Positions 1-8,696 of a stretch of DNA of 64,000 bases are shown piece by piece. The translations under genes and the position numbers were made by a program. The stretch is from the NCBI RefSeq assembly GCF_016811915.1, contig NZ_CP069127.1, positions 4,638,501 to 4,702,500 on the forward strand, in the 5' to 3' direction. The stretch's first letter is position 1, and every line of letters begins with the position of its first letter. This DNA comes from Brevibacillus choshinensis (GTDB taxonomy: Bacteria > Bacillota > Bacilli > Brevibacillales > Brevibacillaceae). The notes beneath the pieces were generated by a model that was not told where the DNA came from, did no database searches, and saw only the letters and a list, made by a program, of their open reading frames with translations.

Positions 1-220
1 CGATCCCCGTCCCGCATACGAGAATTCCCCGATCAACATTACCGGAAGCAACAGCTTTTCCCACCATTTCAGCGTAGTCCGGGTACCCTATTGCGTAATC
101 GTCCGACATTGGATCAGTGCAGCCAAAATCATGGATGGCGACCAAATCGGCAGCCAGCTTTTCCAGGAGGTATTGCTTGAGGGCGAATCCGCCGCGGTCT
201 GATGCCAAGGCAATTTTCAA
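1..220 (-). CDS. rpiB: Ribose-5-phosphate isomerase B (RpiB/LacAB family), 5' part
   Basis: This is the N-terminal 73 residues of an RpiB/LacA/LacB-type sugar isomerase; the rest lies beyond the left edge. Visible family features are the opening strand KIALASDRGGFALK, the segment DDYAIGYPDYAE, and the phosphate/substrate loop GILVCGTGI at the edge. Members interconvert ribulose-5-phosphate and ribose-5-phosphate or related sugar phosphates in the cytosol. The start is read as TTG at 220-218 because GAGGGGAGAG lies 5-6 bases upstream and no better ATG exists. It follows the SDR gene at 243-1091 on the same strand by 22 bases, so the two are probably cotranscribed. Confidence 0.85.
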   Translation of the reverse strand, partial: MKIALASDRGGFALKQYLLEKLAADLVAIHDFGCTDPMSDDYAIGYPDYAEMVGKAVASGNVDRGILVCGTGI

Positions 221-242
221 CGCTATCTCTCCCCTCGTTTCC

Positions 243-1091
243 CTACAGACTTCGAAAGGCCGTTTTCAACAAGGCGCGCGCTCTGCTCGCATCGAGCGAG
301 GTATCAAGCGGTATGCCCAGTTCTCTCGCCCTTTCTTCGGACAGCACGTCCTCTTTCACCAGATCCGGGTTCAAGCCTAGTCGCGCCGCCATTTTCCGGC
401 AAAATGAGTAATAGCTCTCCTTCCTTGCCGGTCCCAAGTGAAGCGTGCCTGTGTATGCGCTCGGCACCAGCTCCGCTATCGCCCGAGCCAGGTCCTCGAC
501 GTGGACAAAGGATTTGAAGAGGTTGCCCGTACGGACCACTTCACGACCTTCCAGCTCGGAAGCCAGCGAGCTCACTCTCTTGTCCCATACATCTGCTCCA
601 TTTTTCCCATAGATCGGGCCGTAGCGCAGGATGAGATGGTTTTCACTCCTCCCGCGAACAAGCTCCTCCCCCTTTATTTTGGCGAGACAGTAGCCTGCCA
701 GCGGATTTCGTTCATCGAGCAGCCCGGTTTCTTCCTCTTCCGTGAAAGGTCCTGTTTTTTGACCGAATACCCCATCTGTAGAAAGATACATGATTTTCGA
801 ATGTTCAGGCACACTTTTCAATAATGTTTCCATGCCTTGTTCGATCAATTCAAGGGCGTCGACGCTGTCTACTCCCCGCAGCGACCAGACGACCACATCA
901 GGCTGGAGCCGATTGATCAGCGCAGCAAAGGAGCGATCATCCTTCACGTCGATTCGAGCCAGATCAGCATGTACGGATGACGAATAGCAGGTACCTACTA
1001 TCTCGTTCGCTTGGTCGTGCCTCAGTTCCTGCAAGATTTGCGCTCCCAAATAACCGCTTGCGCCCAACAAAAGCACCCTGCGCTTTGCCAT
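243..1091 (-). CDS. NAD(P)-dependent sugar epimerase/reductase, RmlD-like SDR
   Basis: An extended short-chain dehydrogenase of 282 residues. The Rossmann nucleotide-binding motif GASGYLG sits at the N terminus, and a mid-protein YCLAKIKGE segment supplies the YxxxK catalytic pair after the STDGVFG strand, as in RmlD-type dTDP-4-dehydrorhamnose reductases. It probably acts in the cytosol on a nucleotide-linked or phosphorylated sugar; the substrate cannot be read from sequence. The ATG at 1091 is preferred over the longer frame from 1154 because TTAGGAGGAAGACC immediately precedes it. The gene runs into rpiB, consistent with a small sugar operon. It is divergent from a second SDR gene at 1216. 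Confidence 0.8.
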   Translation of the reverse strand: MAKRRVLLLGASGYLGAQILQELRHDQANEIVGTCYSSSVHADLARIDVKDDRSFAALINRLQPDVVVWSLRGVDSVDALELIEQGMETLLKSVPEHSKIMYLSTDGVFGQKTGPFTEEEETGLLDERNPLAGYCLAKIKGEELVRGRSENHLILRYGPIYGKNGADVWDKRVSSLASELEGREVVRTGNLFKSFVHVEDLARAIAELVPSAYTGTLHLGPARKESYYSFCRKMAARLGLNPDLVKEDVLSEERARELGIPLDTSLDASRARALLKTAFRSL

Positions 1092-1215
1092 TTCGGTCTT
1101 CCTCCTAACCTCTCTGCAATCCTCCATGTCTTTTTCCTTATTGTTCCAGTACAATATATCGCAGAGCAGTCGAAGAATCTAGTAAAAAGACGTGTAGTAG
1201 GGAGTGGATGTAACC

Positions 1216-2145
1216 GTGAGCAAAAAGTTCGTATTGGCTGGCGGCTCCGGCTTTCTAGGGAATGCCTTGGCTGATGATTTGACAGAAAGAGGTCATGAGG
1301 TCGTCATCTTGACTCGAGGAAAATCGCGGACGGACCGCTCCATCCGCTATGTACAGTGGGACGGCGCTACGCCCGGTGATTGGACGCATGAAATGGACGG
1401 GTGCCATGCCGTGGTCAACTTTACGGGCAAAAGCGTGAACTGCCTGTACACCTCCAAAAACAAGGACGAAATCATTCGCTCCAGGCTGGACTCCGTGCGC
1501 GTCCTGACAGATGCCATTCTAAGCTGCGAGCACCCTCCTGCCGTTTTCGTCCAGGCCGGATCTCTCGCCATCTTCGGAGATACCGAACAGGAATGCGACG
1601 AAAATGCTCCGCACGGTACCGGCTTCTCCGTCAACGTCTGCGAGCGATGGGAGGAAGCCTTTTTTGCCCGTGAACTGCCGCAAACGAGAAAGGTGCTCCT
1701 GCGCATCGGCTTCGCCCTCGGGAAGCATGGCGGCGCCCTCGAGCCTCTAGCCAAGCTGGCCTCGCTCGGGCTTGGCGGCACGGTCGGCAGCGGCAGCCAG
1801 TACATCAGCTGGCTGCATGTCGATGACTTGAATGAGATGTTTCGGTTTGTCATCGAAAACGAGCAAGTCAGCGGCATTCTCAATGCTACGGGACCGAATC
1901 CCGTGACGAATCGGGAGTTCATGAAGACACTTCGCAACGTGCTTGGCAAGGGCTGGGCCCCGCCGACTCCCGCTCCCTTCGTCATGCTGGGTGCCTACCT
2001 CGTCATGCGGACAGACCCGAGCCTGGCTCTCACGGGCCGCAACTGCGTTCCGACCAAGCTGCTTTCGCACGGCTTTTCCTTTGGCTACACCAATCTGGAA
2101 GAAGCACTGCGCGACTTGCTCGTACCCCAAAGAGTAAATGACTGA
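1216..2145 (+). CDS. TIGR01777-family epimerase-like SDR protein (YfcH type)
   Basis: A 309-residue atypical extended SDR. It has the N-terminal GGSGFLG dinucleotide-binding loop, then the family-typical VNFTGKSVN and an R-S-R-L-DSVRVL segment, a YISWLHVDDL segment in the middle and a C-terminal DUF1731-like tail (TGRNCVPTKLL, GFSFGY). Biochemical roles of this family (E. coli YfcH, plant SULA) are poorly known; oxidoreductase activity is inferred from the fold. I place the start at GTG 1216 because GGGAG lies 11 bases upstream; the GTG at 1204 has no ribosome binding site. It is divergent from the RmlD-like gene and convergent with selO, with a shared terminator between. Confidence 0.82.
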   Translation: MSKKFVLAGGSGFLGNALADDLTERGHEVVILTRGKSRTDRSIRYVQWDGATPGDWTHEMDGCHAVVNFTGKSVNCLYTSKNKDEIIRSRLDSVRVLTDAILSCEHPPAVFVQAGSLAIFGDTEQECDENAPHGTGFSVNVCERWEEAFFARELPQTRKVLLRIGFALGKHGGALEPLAKLASLGLGGTVGSGSQYISWLHVDDLNEMFRFVIENEQVSGILNATGPNPVTNREFMKTLRNVLGKGWAPPTPAPFVMLGAYLVMRTDPSLALTGRNCVPTKLLSHGFSFGYTNLEEALRDLLVPQRVND

Positions 2146-2165
2146 GTGAGCGCGACCGAAACGAC

Positions 2166-2205
2166 AAAAGGCAGCGGTTGACGTCTTGGACGGCCGCTGC
2201 CTTTG
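2166..2205. terminator. Bidirectional terminator between epimerase gene and selO
   Basis: An 11-bp perfect inverted repeat, AAAGGCAGCGG at 2167-2177 and its complement at 2194-2204. The A-rich left flank and T-rich right end allow it to work in both directions. It sits between the convergent stops at 2145 and 2211. Confidence 0.8.
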
Positions 2206-2210
2206 CTCAT

Positions 2211-3683
2211 TTAGGTTCCGCAGAAGGTTTGATACGGATAGGTGGATGGCGCAGGCAATGCAGCGTACTCATCCTGTTCGGGGGCGTACGCAAACGGATT
2301 CGAAAGAGCATCGAGCAGCCGCTCCATCACGCTGATGTCTCCTTCCACCGCGGCTTCCAGCGCTTCTTCTACACGGTGGTTGCGAGGGATGATCGCAGGA
2401 TTGCTGCTTTTCATCCTTTGAAGCGAGTCGGCTTTGGACTGCGGCTGTCTGTCCCATCTCGCTTGCCACAGCTTTAGCCACTCGGAAAATTCCTGGGTCC
2501 CGAACATGGGCGTATCCTCTGGCTTTTCAAGCGTCAGGGCGCGGAAGGTGTTGGTGTAGTCCGCCTGATGCTGTTCCATCAAGCGGAGCAAGCCTTCCAC
2601 GAGGGAGCCGTCCTGCTCTTCTTCGTTGAAGATCCCCAGCTTTCCTCTCATGCCTGCGAGCCATTCGCCGGAATACTGCTTTGAAAAGTCCGCGAGAGCC
2701 GCCTCAGCCAGCTTGACTGCCTGCTCTGGGTCCTTGTACAGCAAAGGGAGCAGCGTTTCCGCAAATCTCGCGAGGTTCCAGACCGCTATATAGGGTTGGT
2801 TGGCATACGCGTAGCGCCCTTGCTCGTCAATCGAACTGAAAACGGTGGCAGGGTCAAACGTGTCCATGAACGCGCAAGGACCATAATCAATGGTTTCTCC
2901 GCTGAGAGCCATGTTGTCCGTGTTCATCACCCCGTGGATGAATCCGACCAGCTGCCATTTGGCGATGAGCGCAGCTTGGCGCTTGATGACTTCCTTCAGG
3001 AGGAACAGATAGCGGTTCTCCTCTTCATCGGCACCCGGGAAATGTCTCTGCAAGGTGTAGTCTGCCAGCGTCTGCAAATCCTCCAGCGTTCCCCACTTTG
3101 CAGCGAATTGAAAGGTGCCGACGCGTATGTGGCTGGCAGCTACACGGGTCAGGACTGCGCCGGGCAGATACCTTTCCCGGATGATGGACTCTCCTGTTGT
3201 CACGACTGCCAGACTGCGAGTAGTGGGAATCCCGAGGGCGTGCATGGCTTCGCTGATGATGTATTCCCGCAGCATCGGTCCCAGTGCCGCTCGGCCATCG
3301 CCTCTGCGGGAGTACGGTGTTCGGCCAGCGCCCTTCAGCTGAATGTCAAAACGCTCGCCCAAAGGGGTGATCTGCTCGCCCAGCAGCACCGCCCGGCCGT
3401 CGCCTAGCATGGTAAAATGCCCGAATTGATGCCCTGCGTATGCTTGTGCCAAAGGCTCAGCTCCATCCGGGATCTGGTTGCCGGCAAAAACTTCAGCGCC
3501 CTCCTGACTTTGCAGAACCTGCGGGTTCAACCCCAAGGCGGTTGCCAGTGGGCGATTCAAAGCAACCAGCTTGGGCTCCTGCACGGGGTTCGGGTTTTGC
3601 CAGGAATAGAGCGATTGGGGCAGCCGGGTGTAACTATTATCGAAATTCCATCCTGTATCTTGCATCCGTTTTTTCTCTGTCAT
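2211..3683 (-). CDS. selO: Protein adenylyltransferase SelO (YdiU/UPF0061 family)
   Basis: A pseudokinase-fold enzyme of 490 residues, the usual length for bacterial SelO. Known members transfer AMP from ATP to protein hydroxyl groups and help redox homeostasis. Diagnostic segments are YAGHQFGHFTMLGDGRA and LKGAGRTPYSRRGDGRA near the N terminus, and GFIHGVMNTDNMALSGETID with DYGPCAFMD in the middle, which carry the nucleotide and metal-binding residues. As in most bacteria there is no selenocysteine at the C terminus. The ATG at 3683 has AAAAGGAG 6 bases upstream. It stands alone, convergent with the epimerase gene. Confidence 0.93.
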   Translation of the reverse strand: MTEKKRMQDTGWNFDNSYTRLPQSLYSWQNPNPVQEPKLVALNRPLATALGLNPQVLQSQEGAEVFAGNQIPDGAEPLAQAYAGHQFGHFTMLGDGRAVLLGEQITPLGERFDIQLKGAGRTPYSRRGDGRAALGPMLREYIISEAMHALGIPTTRSLAVVTTGESIIRERYLPGAVLTRVAASHIRVGTFQFAAKWGTLEDLQTLADYTLQRHFPGADEEENRYLFLLKEVIKRQAALIAKWQLVGFIHGVMNTDNMALSGETIDYGPCAFMDTFDPATVFSSIDEQGRYAYANQPYIAVWNLARFAETLLPLLYKDPEQAVKLAEAALADFSKQYSGEWLAGMRGKLGIFNEEEQDGSLVEGLLRLMEQHQADYTNTFRALTLEKPEDTPMFGTQEFSEWLKLWQARWDRQPQSKADSLQRMKSSNPAIIPRNHRVEEALEAAVEGDISVMERLLDALSNPFAYAPEQDEYAALPAPSTYPYQTFCGT

Positions 3684-3819
3684 GGCATCTCCTTTTTACC
3701 GCGGGCATTTTCACTTTCCAATCTACTGCAGTCATTTTATTGTTTGCTTTTTCCATCTTATTATAACGCGTTGCCAACACTGCTCGTGCACTTCTGTCTG
3801 CCCGTTCGTCTATTCCCCA

Positions 3820-3854
3820 GCAAAAAAAGTCCACCTCTACAGGTAGACTTTTCG
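3820..3854 (-). terminator. Terminator of amine oxidase / aldehyde dehydrogenase operon
   Basis: On the minus strand the arms AAAAGTC-ACCT and AGGT-GACTTTT form a hairpin followed by seven T residues (complement of the A run at 3822-3828). It lies 25 bases beyond the stop of the aldehyde dehydrogenase gene. A very similar stem sequence recurs at 8661-8684. Confidence 0.8.
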
Positions 3855-3878
3855 CTGCACAGCTTCCATTGTCCTCTT

Positions 3879-5351
3879 CTAGACTCCGTACCAGTTCAAG
3901 CCTTGCTTGCCGAGATCGACCCAGACGCTTTTCGTGTGCGTGTACATATCCATCGCCTGGATGCCCAGCTCCCGGCCAAAACCGCTTTGCTTGGTGCCCC
4001 CGAATGGAGTCGTACTGTCGAGCATGCTGTACGTATTGATATAGACAGTTCCTGCCTGCAGACCGCGGGCCATGCGGTGAGCCCGTTTCAAGTCGTTGGT
4101 CCAGACTCCGGAAGCCAGGCCGTACGTCGTATCATTGGCGAGGCGGAGCGCGTCCTCCTCATCCTTGAAGCGGATGACGGAAATGACTGGGCCGAAGATC
4201 TCCTCCCTCGCGATCGTCATGTCATTCGTGACGTTTTCAAAGATGGTCGGGGAAAAGAAGTAGCCTGTGCCTGCCTGCGGATTGCGTTTGCCGCCCAGCA
4301 CGAGGCCCGCTCCCTCCTCCAAGCCTTTCTCCACATAATGCTCGATTCTCTCCAGCTGTGCCAGCGATACCTGCGGTCCCATTTGGGTCATCGGGTCCAG
4401 CGGATTACCGACTCGGATCGTTTGCGCCTTTTTGCTGAAGGCATCCAGAAAGCGGTCGTAGACACTCTCCTGCACGAACAGGCGCGAGCCGGCAGCGCAC
4501 ACCTGCCCTTGGGCAAAGTAGATGCCGAATAAAGCGCCGTTCACCGCATCCTCGAGCTGGGCATCGGCAAAAACGATATTGGGAGACTTGCCGCCAAGCT
4601 CAAGGGAAACCGGCTTGAGATGCTTGCTCGCCGCCTGCATGATGAGTCTGCCCGTCGCTGTCGATCCGGTGAAAGCGATCTTGTCCACATCAGGGTGAGA
4701 AGCCAAGGCATCGCCCGTTACGGCACCGAAGCCAGGCACCACATTGATCACGCCATCCGGAATGCCCGCCTCCTGAAAGATCTTCGCCAGCTCCAGTATG
4801 CTGATAGGTGTCTGTTCGGCAGGCTTGATGACAATCGTATTTCCAGCTGCAAGGGCAGGCGCCAGCTTCCACATCGCCAGCATGAGCGGGAAATTCCACG
4901 GCACGATGGCGCCGATCACGCCAATGGGCTCTCGCAGCGTGTAGTTGAATCGATTTCCCGGAGAAGACAGCGTCTCCCCTTGGACCTTGTTCGCGAGGCC
5001 TGCGTAAAATTCCAGCACGTCGATCGTTGCAGGCATGGCGATGTACTTGGTTTCATTGATCGGCAAGCCGTTGTCGCTGGACTCGATCGCCGCCAGTTCG
5101 TCCAGCCTCTCCCACATTTTTTGAGCTGCCCGATACAGCAGTCTGCCTCGATCGCTGGGTGCCATCTCTGCCCAAGGCCCAGATTGAAAAGCCTTGCGTG
5201 CTGCCTTTACCGCCAGATCGACATCCCCTGCTCCCGCCTCCGCGACGATGCCATTGACTTCCCCCGTCGCTGGATTGAATGATTCAAAGGTCTTGCCTGA
5301 CAATGCGTTTACCCATTTCCCACCGATGAACAATTGGTAGCTTTGTGCCAT
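3879..5351 (-). CDS. NAD(P)+-dependent aldehyde dehydrogenase
   Basis: A full-length ALDH superfamily enzyme of 490 residues, closest in pattern to phenylacetaldehyde / betaine aldehyde dehydrogenases. Visible catalytic parts are the oxyanion Asn153 in PWNFP, the cofactor Lys176 in IVIKPAEQTP, the general base Glu251 in ELGGKSPN and the nucleophile Cys285 in GQVCAAGSR. There is no signal peptide, so it is cytosolic. It starts 42 bases after the amine oxidase stop on the same strand, with a strong GGAGGAG site, so both are one operon. The inferred job is oxidation of the aldehyde that the amine oxidase makes from aromatic or other primary amines to the carboxylic acid. The exact aldehyde is not determined by sequence. 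Confidence 0.92.
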   Translation of the reverse strand: MAQSYQLFIGGKWVNALSGKTFESFNPATGEVNGIVAEAGAGDVDLAVKAARKAFQSGPWAEMAPSDRGRLLYRAAQKMWERLDELAAIESSDNGLPINETKYIAMPATIDVLEFYAGLANKVQGETLSSPGNRFNYTLREPIGVIGAIVPWNFPLMLAMWKLAPALAAGNTIVIKPAEQTPISILELAKIFQEAGIPDGVINVVPGFGAVTGDALASHPDVDKIAFTGSTATGRLIMQAASKHLKPVSLELGGKSPNIVFADAQLEDAVNGALFGIYFAQGQVCAAGSRLFVQESVYDRFLDAFSKKAQTIRVGNPLDPMTQMGPQVSLAQLERIEHYVEKGLEEGAGLVLGGKRNPQAGTGYFFSPTIFENVTNDMTIAREEIFGPVISVIRFKDEEDALRLANDTTYGLASGVWTNDLKRAHRMARGLQAGTVYINTYSMLDSTTPFGGTKQSGFGRELGIQAMDMYTHTKSVWVDLGKQGLNWYGV

Positions 5352-5393
5352 TTGTTTCTCCTCCGATTCGTCTATGATTGGCTCCTTGCAAAA

Positions 5394-7670
5394 TTACTCT
5401 TCCTCTGGCAGATCCAGGGTTGGTGTCTGATTGAAGAAATTCCACGGCTTCAGCATGGCGTGCACCCACTCCGTCGGCATGATCGGCCATTCCTCCGCAC
5501 GCGCGACATGCGTCGTTCCCGTCGTCATCCACACCACGTTATCCGTGTTCACGATCGGATCGTTATTGGCGGTAAACTCCTTCAAGCCTGTATCTGTCTT
5601 GGCCCGGTTCGGATATTTCCCCTCTGGGAAGCGCTCGTCTGGATTGTATTTCGTTACCCAGATTTGTTTGTCCATAAAATTCACGCGGTTGTACAGCCAC
5701 TCGTCCTTGCTGAACATGGCCCCCTTCGCCACCGGGTGCGTGCCGCCTGCGTACGGCATGATTTGGTAGGAGACCGGGTTGCCAACCTTGTTCTCTTTAT
5801 TAGGGTTGCTGAGCAAGCGAATCGTAGACGGGTCAAAGGTTTGAATGGCATCCTGCTCTGTGGTGACCGTTTTCTCCTCGGTCACGATGGCGCTCTTGCG
5901 CGGACCGCCCGCTGTATTTTTCGCGATTTGCGGATTGAGCTCAGTCAACGTGTTGTTTTCTCCGTCCACGTCCAGATCGAGACGGAAATTGTAGATGTGC
6001 TGATGAGTCGTCCCCACGATGTTGTGGTCGATCAAGGTACCGTAGCGGGTATCCTCCTTGGCTGTCGGATCATGCATCGTCGCGGATTTGACTGCCTTCA
6101 CCGCTTCGATCCCTGTAGCACCGACATCGATCTTGATCGTTCCGTTCGGGGACAGGACCCAGTCAAAAATATAATCGTAGTTGCCCACCGTGCTGATCCA
6201 GCGCACCACCAGCTCTCGGCGCTCGCGGCTCACATTGTCTTTGCCCATCTCCTGATGCTTGAATTCCGGCCCTGCGTATTGCTCAAAAATGGCAATCGCA
6301 TCGGGAATCGTGTACGGGTTGCCGTCGTTGTCCGAAATGGTGGCATCCAGCAGCTGCGCATTATCCGGCACGTCTGTACCTTTTTGCAGCGAGGAGGTCA
6401 GCACGCCCATCCCGTAATCGCCCGAGTCCAGATACGCCTTGAAGTACCAGCCCACATCCGGATCGCCATAAGGAACGATCATGCCGCCGAGCGAACCTTC
6501 GTACATGATTTTTCGTTTGGTGCCGCTGTCGTTGTAGGTCATCGTGGAGAGGACAGGGCCTACGCGTGAATCGAGATGGAGATGAAAGTCCCAGTTGCCC
6601 CAGTGGATGGTGTTGCCTTCGAGGGCGTAGTTTTTCCCTTGCGGCTCCAGAGTGGCGAGCGGCTTCACACTCTGTTTGACTTGCTGATTGCGTCCATCGT
6701 ACGGAGTCGGCTTCAACGGTACCGGGATGACCCCGGCATCCTCGATCTTGATGACCTTCTTTTGCTCCAAATCGACGATCGCGACGAGGTTTTCGATCGG
6801 ATGGGCCCAGTAGTTGCCGTCTCCCACATCCAAATAGGAGACGACCTTCAGGAGCCGCAGATCCTGCTTCAAGCCATCCGCCTCATTGAAGTAGCCGACG
6901 GTGAGCGGGGTCGCGACTACCTTTTTCACGTCATCGATGCCCCGCTTTCTGAGGGCATTCGCGTACTCCTTGCTTTCCTCGATGGCGGTCTGTACGGTCT
7001 GGAAGTCGTCCAGGATGACCATCCCGTGAGCCCCCTCGATTTCCTTCCAGGAGACGAGCTTCTTGGCAGCGAGATCAACCTCGCCTTCGATGACCTTTTT
7101 TCCGTCGAGCATCACCACATTTGCAGTTCGCTCGAAAGTCTGCTTTTGCCCGTACACCCAGTTCCACACCTTGGCTTTGTCGGGTTCCTTCAAGGAAATT
7201 TGCGTAAAACGCAGGCTCTTTTTGTAGGAGTCAGATGCTTTGATTACGTTCACTGCGGCATTGATTTCGTCAGCGGTCAGCGGGTTCAAGGGATGCGCTT
7301 CCTTTTGCACCTGGACCGTCTGATCCAGCTGCGATTGAAACACTTCATTCAGGAAGTGGTGCGTCACATAGAGGGTTCCATTTGTATTGACGACAGGCGC
7401 TTCCAGCTTGACGGTCTTTCCATTGACTTGCACCTCTGCCAGATTGGGCTTCAGTGATACAATCGTGCCGTCCCTCTTGACCTGAGCTGTCTGCGTTTTG
7501 TTATCCCACACGACAGTTCCGCCGAATTCCTCTACCATTGGTTTGAGAGGAAGGTATTCCGCTTCTCCTCCGTGCGCGCTGACCTTTTCGACGAACGGAA
7601 CTGAAGGCCCCGCCGCAAATGATAGCGCTGTCATAAATGCTGCCGTGGACATGATGATTTTTTTCTGCAT
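5394..7670 (-). CDS. Secreted copper-containing primary-amine oxidase (TPQ enzyme)
   Basis: A 758-residue copper amine oxidase. It oxidises primary amines such as tyramine or phenylethylamine to aldehyde, ammonia and hydrogen peroxide. The topaquinone precursor is Tyr498 in TVGNYDY, the catalytic base is Asp415 in YLDSGDYGMG, and the copper ligands are His556 and His558 in TTHQHIYNF and His721 in TTHVARAEEWP. Residues 1-32 form a signal peptide-like segment, and residues 38-108 match the N-terminal Cu_amine_oxidN1 domain also used in bacterial surface proteins. It is the first gene of an operon with an aldehyde dehydrogenase. The divergent AraC-type gene 165 bases away is the likely regulator. 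A GGGGGG site precedes the ATG. Confidence 0.94.
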   Translation of the reverse strand: MQKKIIMSTAAFMTALSFAAGPSVPFVEKVSAHGGEAEYLPLKPMVEEFGGTVVWDNKTQTAQVKRDGTIVSLKPNLAEVQVNGKTVKLEAPVVNTNGTLYVTHHFLNEVFQSQLDQTVQVQKEAHPLNPLTADEINAAVNVIKASDSYKKSLRFTQISLKEPDKAKVWNWVYGQKQTFERTANVVMLDGKKVIEGEVDLAAKKLVSWKEIEGAHGMVILDDFQTVQTAIEESKEYANALRKRGIDDVKKVVATPLTVGYFNEADGLKQDLRLLKVVSYLDVGDGNYWAHPIENLVAIVDLEQKKVIKIEDAGVIPVPLKPTPYDGRNQQVKQSVKPLATLEPQGKNYALEGNTIHWGNWDFHLHLDSRVGPVLSTMTYNDSGTKRKIMYEGSLGGMIVPYGDPDVGWYFKAYLDSGDYGMGVLTSSLQKGTDVPDNAQLLDATISDNDGNPYTIPDAIAIFEQYAGPEFKHQEMGKDNVSRERRELVVRWISTVGNYDYIFDWVLSPNGTIKIDVGATGIEAVKAVKSATMHDPTAKEDTRYGTLIDHNIVGTTHQHIYNFRLDLDVDGENNTLTELNPQIAKNTAGGPRKSAIVTEEKTVTTEQDAIQTFDPSTIRLLSNPNKENKVGNPVSYQIMPYAGGTHPVAKGAMFSKDEWLYNRVNFMDKQIWVTKYNPDERFPEGKYPNRAKTDTGLKEFTANNDPIVNTDNVVWMTTGTTHVARAEEWPIMPTEWVHAMLKPWNFFNQTPTLDLPEEE

Positions 7671-7835
7671 GAAGATCCCCCCGCATTTTCAACTCTTTGC
7701 ACGTCCATTTTAGGAGCAGGCTTCGAGGGGTGTATTGTAAATTTCGGAACTATCAGTTTTCTTTCTTTTCGGTCATACTACTAGTAACTGCTTGCCCCCA
7801 ATACCCGATGACTTTGTAAAGGTGGTCATGGATGA

Positions 7836-8642
7836 ATGAATCGCGTAGAAATTGCCGCCAATTTGCCTCCTGTTCAATACGGCTTCCGCCTGGAGACCAG
7901 CAGCTACCAGGAGAGGCTCGTCCCTTATCTCGGACAAACCGTTCTCTACTATCAGTACGCCATGGGCAAGACCGTTGACGCGATTCGGGTCGTGCCTGAT
8001 GGCTGTATGGATGTGCTCATCTGCTGCGATCCCAAGCGGCCGCACTCTCTGATTTGCGGGACTATCCTGCAAGGCGAAAGCATCCCCTTTCATGCGGGAG
8101 CAACGTATTTCGGAGTGCGCTTCACCCCGCTGCAGAGTCTGCATCTATCCCCCGCCCCCTTTCGTGATTTGATTGATCGACAGCTCTTCTTGGGAGATGT
8201 CGTGCACGGCGTCAGCAGCCTTTGCGACGACATCGCGGAAAAGGCATCGTTTTCAGAGAGGATTGCCCATTTTGACCAATTTTTGCTGCCCAAGCTGTTG
8301 TCGCCTGACCAGCCGTCGGGATGGCTACCATACTGTCTGCAGCAAATCTATCAGTCCAAAGGGAACGTCACGGTCGATCAGCTCGCGGATGACATCGGCT
8401 TTTCCACCCGCTACATCCGGAAAAAATTCGTAGAGACCCTTGGACTGTCACCCAAACAATACAGCCGCATCACGCGCTTTCAAAATACACTCTCGTCCAT
8501 GATGAATCGCAGAGCTTCCTTTGGCGATCTCGCCAGCGAGCACGGCTACTACGATCAGGCTCACTTCATCAAAGACTTCAAGCATTTCACTTTGTTCACC
8601 CCTATGCAGATCCTCATGCTGATGCAGACTCCCCCTTTTTAG
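7836..8642 (+). CDS. AraC/XylS-family transcriptional regulator, likely of amine catabolism
   Basis: A 268-residue regulator. The N-terminal 150 residues form a sensor region (VPDGCMDVLICC, GVRFTPLQS) of the type annotated DUF6597. The C-terminal 100 residues carry the two AraC helix-turn-helix units: VTVDQLADDIGFSTRYIRKK, then ASFGDLASEHGYYDQAHFIK leading into the conserved FKHFTLFTP. It lies divergent to the amine oxidase / aldehyde dehydrogenase operon, the classic place for a local activator, so amine- or aldehyde-responsive control is inferred. The ATG at 7836 follows AAAGGTGG by 10 bases; in-frame alternatives nearby are unlikely. Confidence 0.87.
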   Translation: MNRVEIAANLPPVQYGFRLETSSYQERLVPYLGQTVLYYQYAMGKTVDAIRVVPDGCMDVLICCDPKRPHSLICGTILQGESIPFHAGATYFGVRFTPLQSLHLSPAPFRDLIDRQLFLGDVVHGVSSLCDDIAEKASFSERIAHFDQFLLPKLLSPDQPSGWLPYCLQQIYQSKGNVTVDQLADDIGFSTRYIRKKFVETLGLSPKQYSRITRFQNTLSSMMNRRASFGDLASEHGYYDQAHFIKDFKHFTLFTPMQILMLMQTPPF

Positions 8643-8656
8643 TTCAATCAGACAGC

Positions 8657-8688
8657 AAAAAGTCCACCTCGGATAAGGTGGACTGCTG
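8657..8688 (-). terminator. Terminator of permease operon
   Basis: A perfect 9-bp stem (AGTCCACCT at 8661-8669 with AGGTGGACT at 8676-8684). On the minus strand a TTTT run follows, so it mainly ends the permease transcript. It may also stop the convergent AraC gene. Confidence 0.7.
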
Positions 8689-8696
8689 ATCCTCTC

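Noticed and set aside
3417..4532. 371-codon open frame across selO and aldehyde dehydrogenase
   Set aside because: Crosses a terminator and two genes on the other strand; composition is that of an antisense frame.
5334..6569. 411-codon open frame opposite the amine oxidase
   Set aside because: Shadow of the conserved gene, no start signal, no domain.
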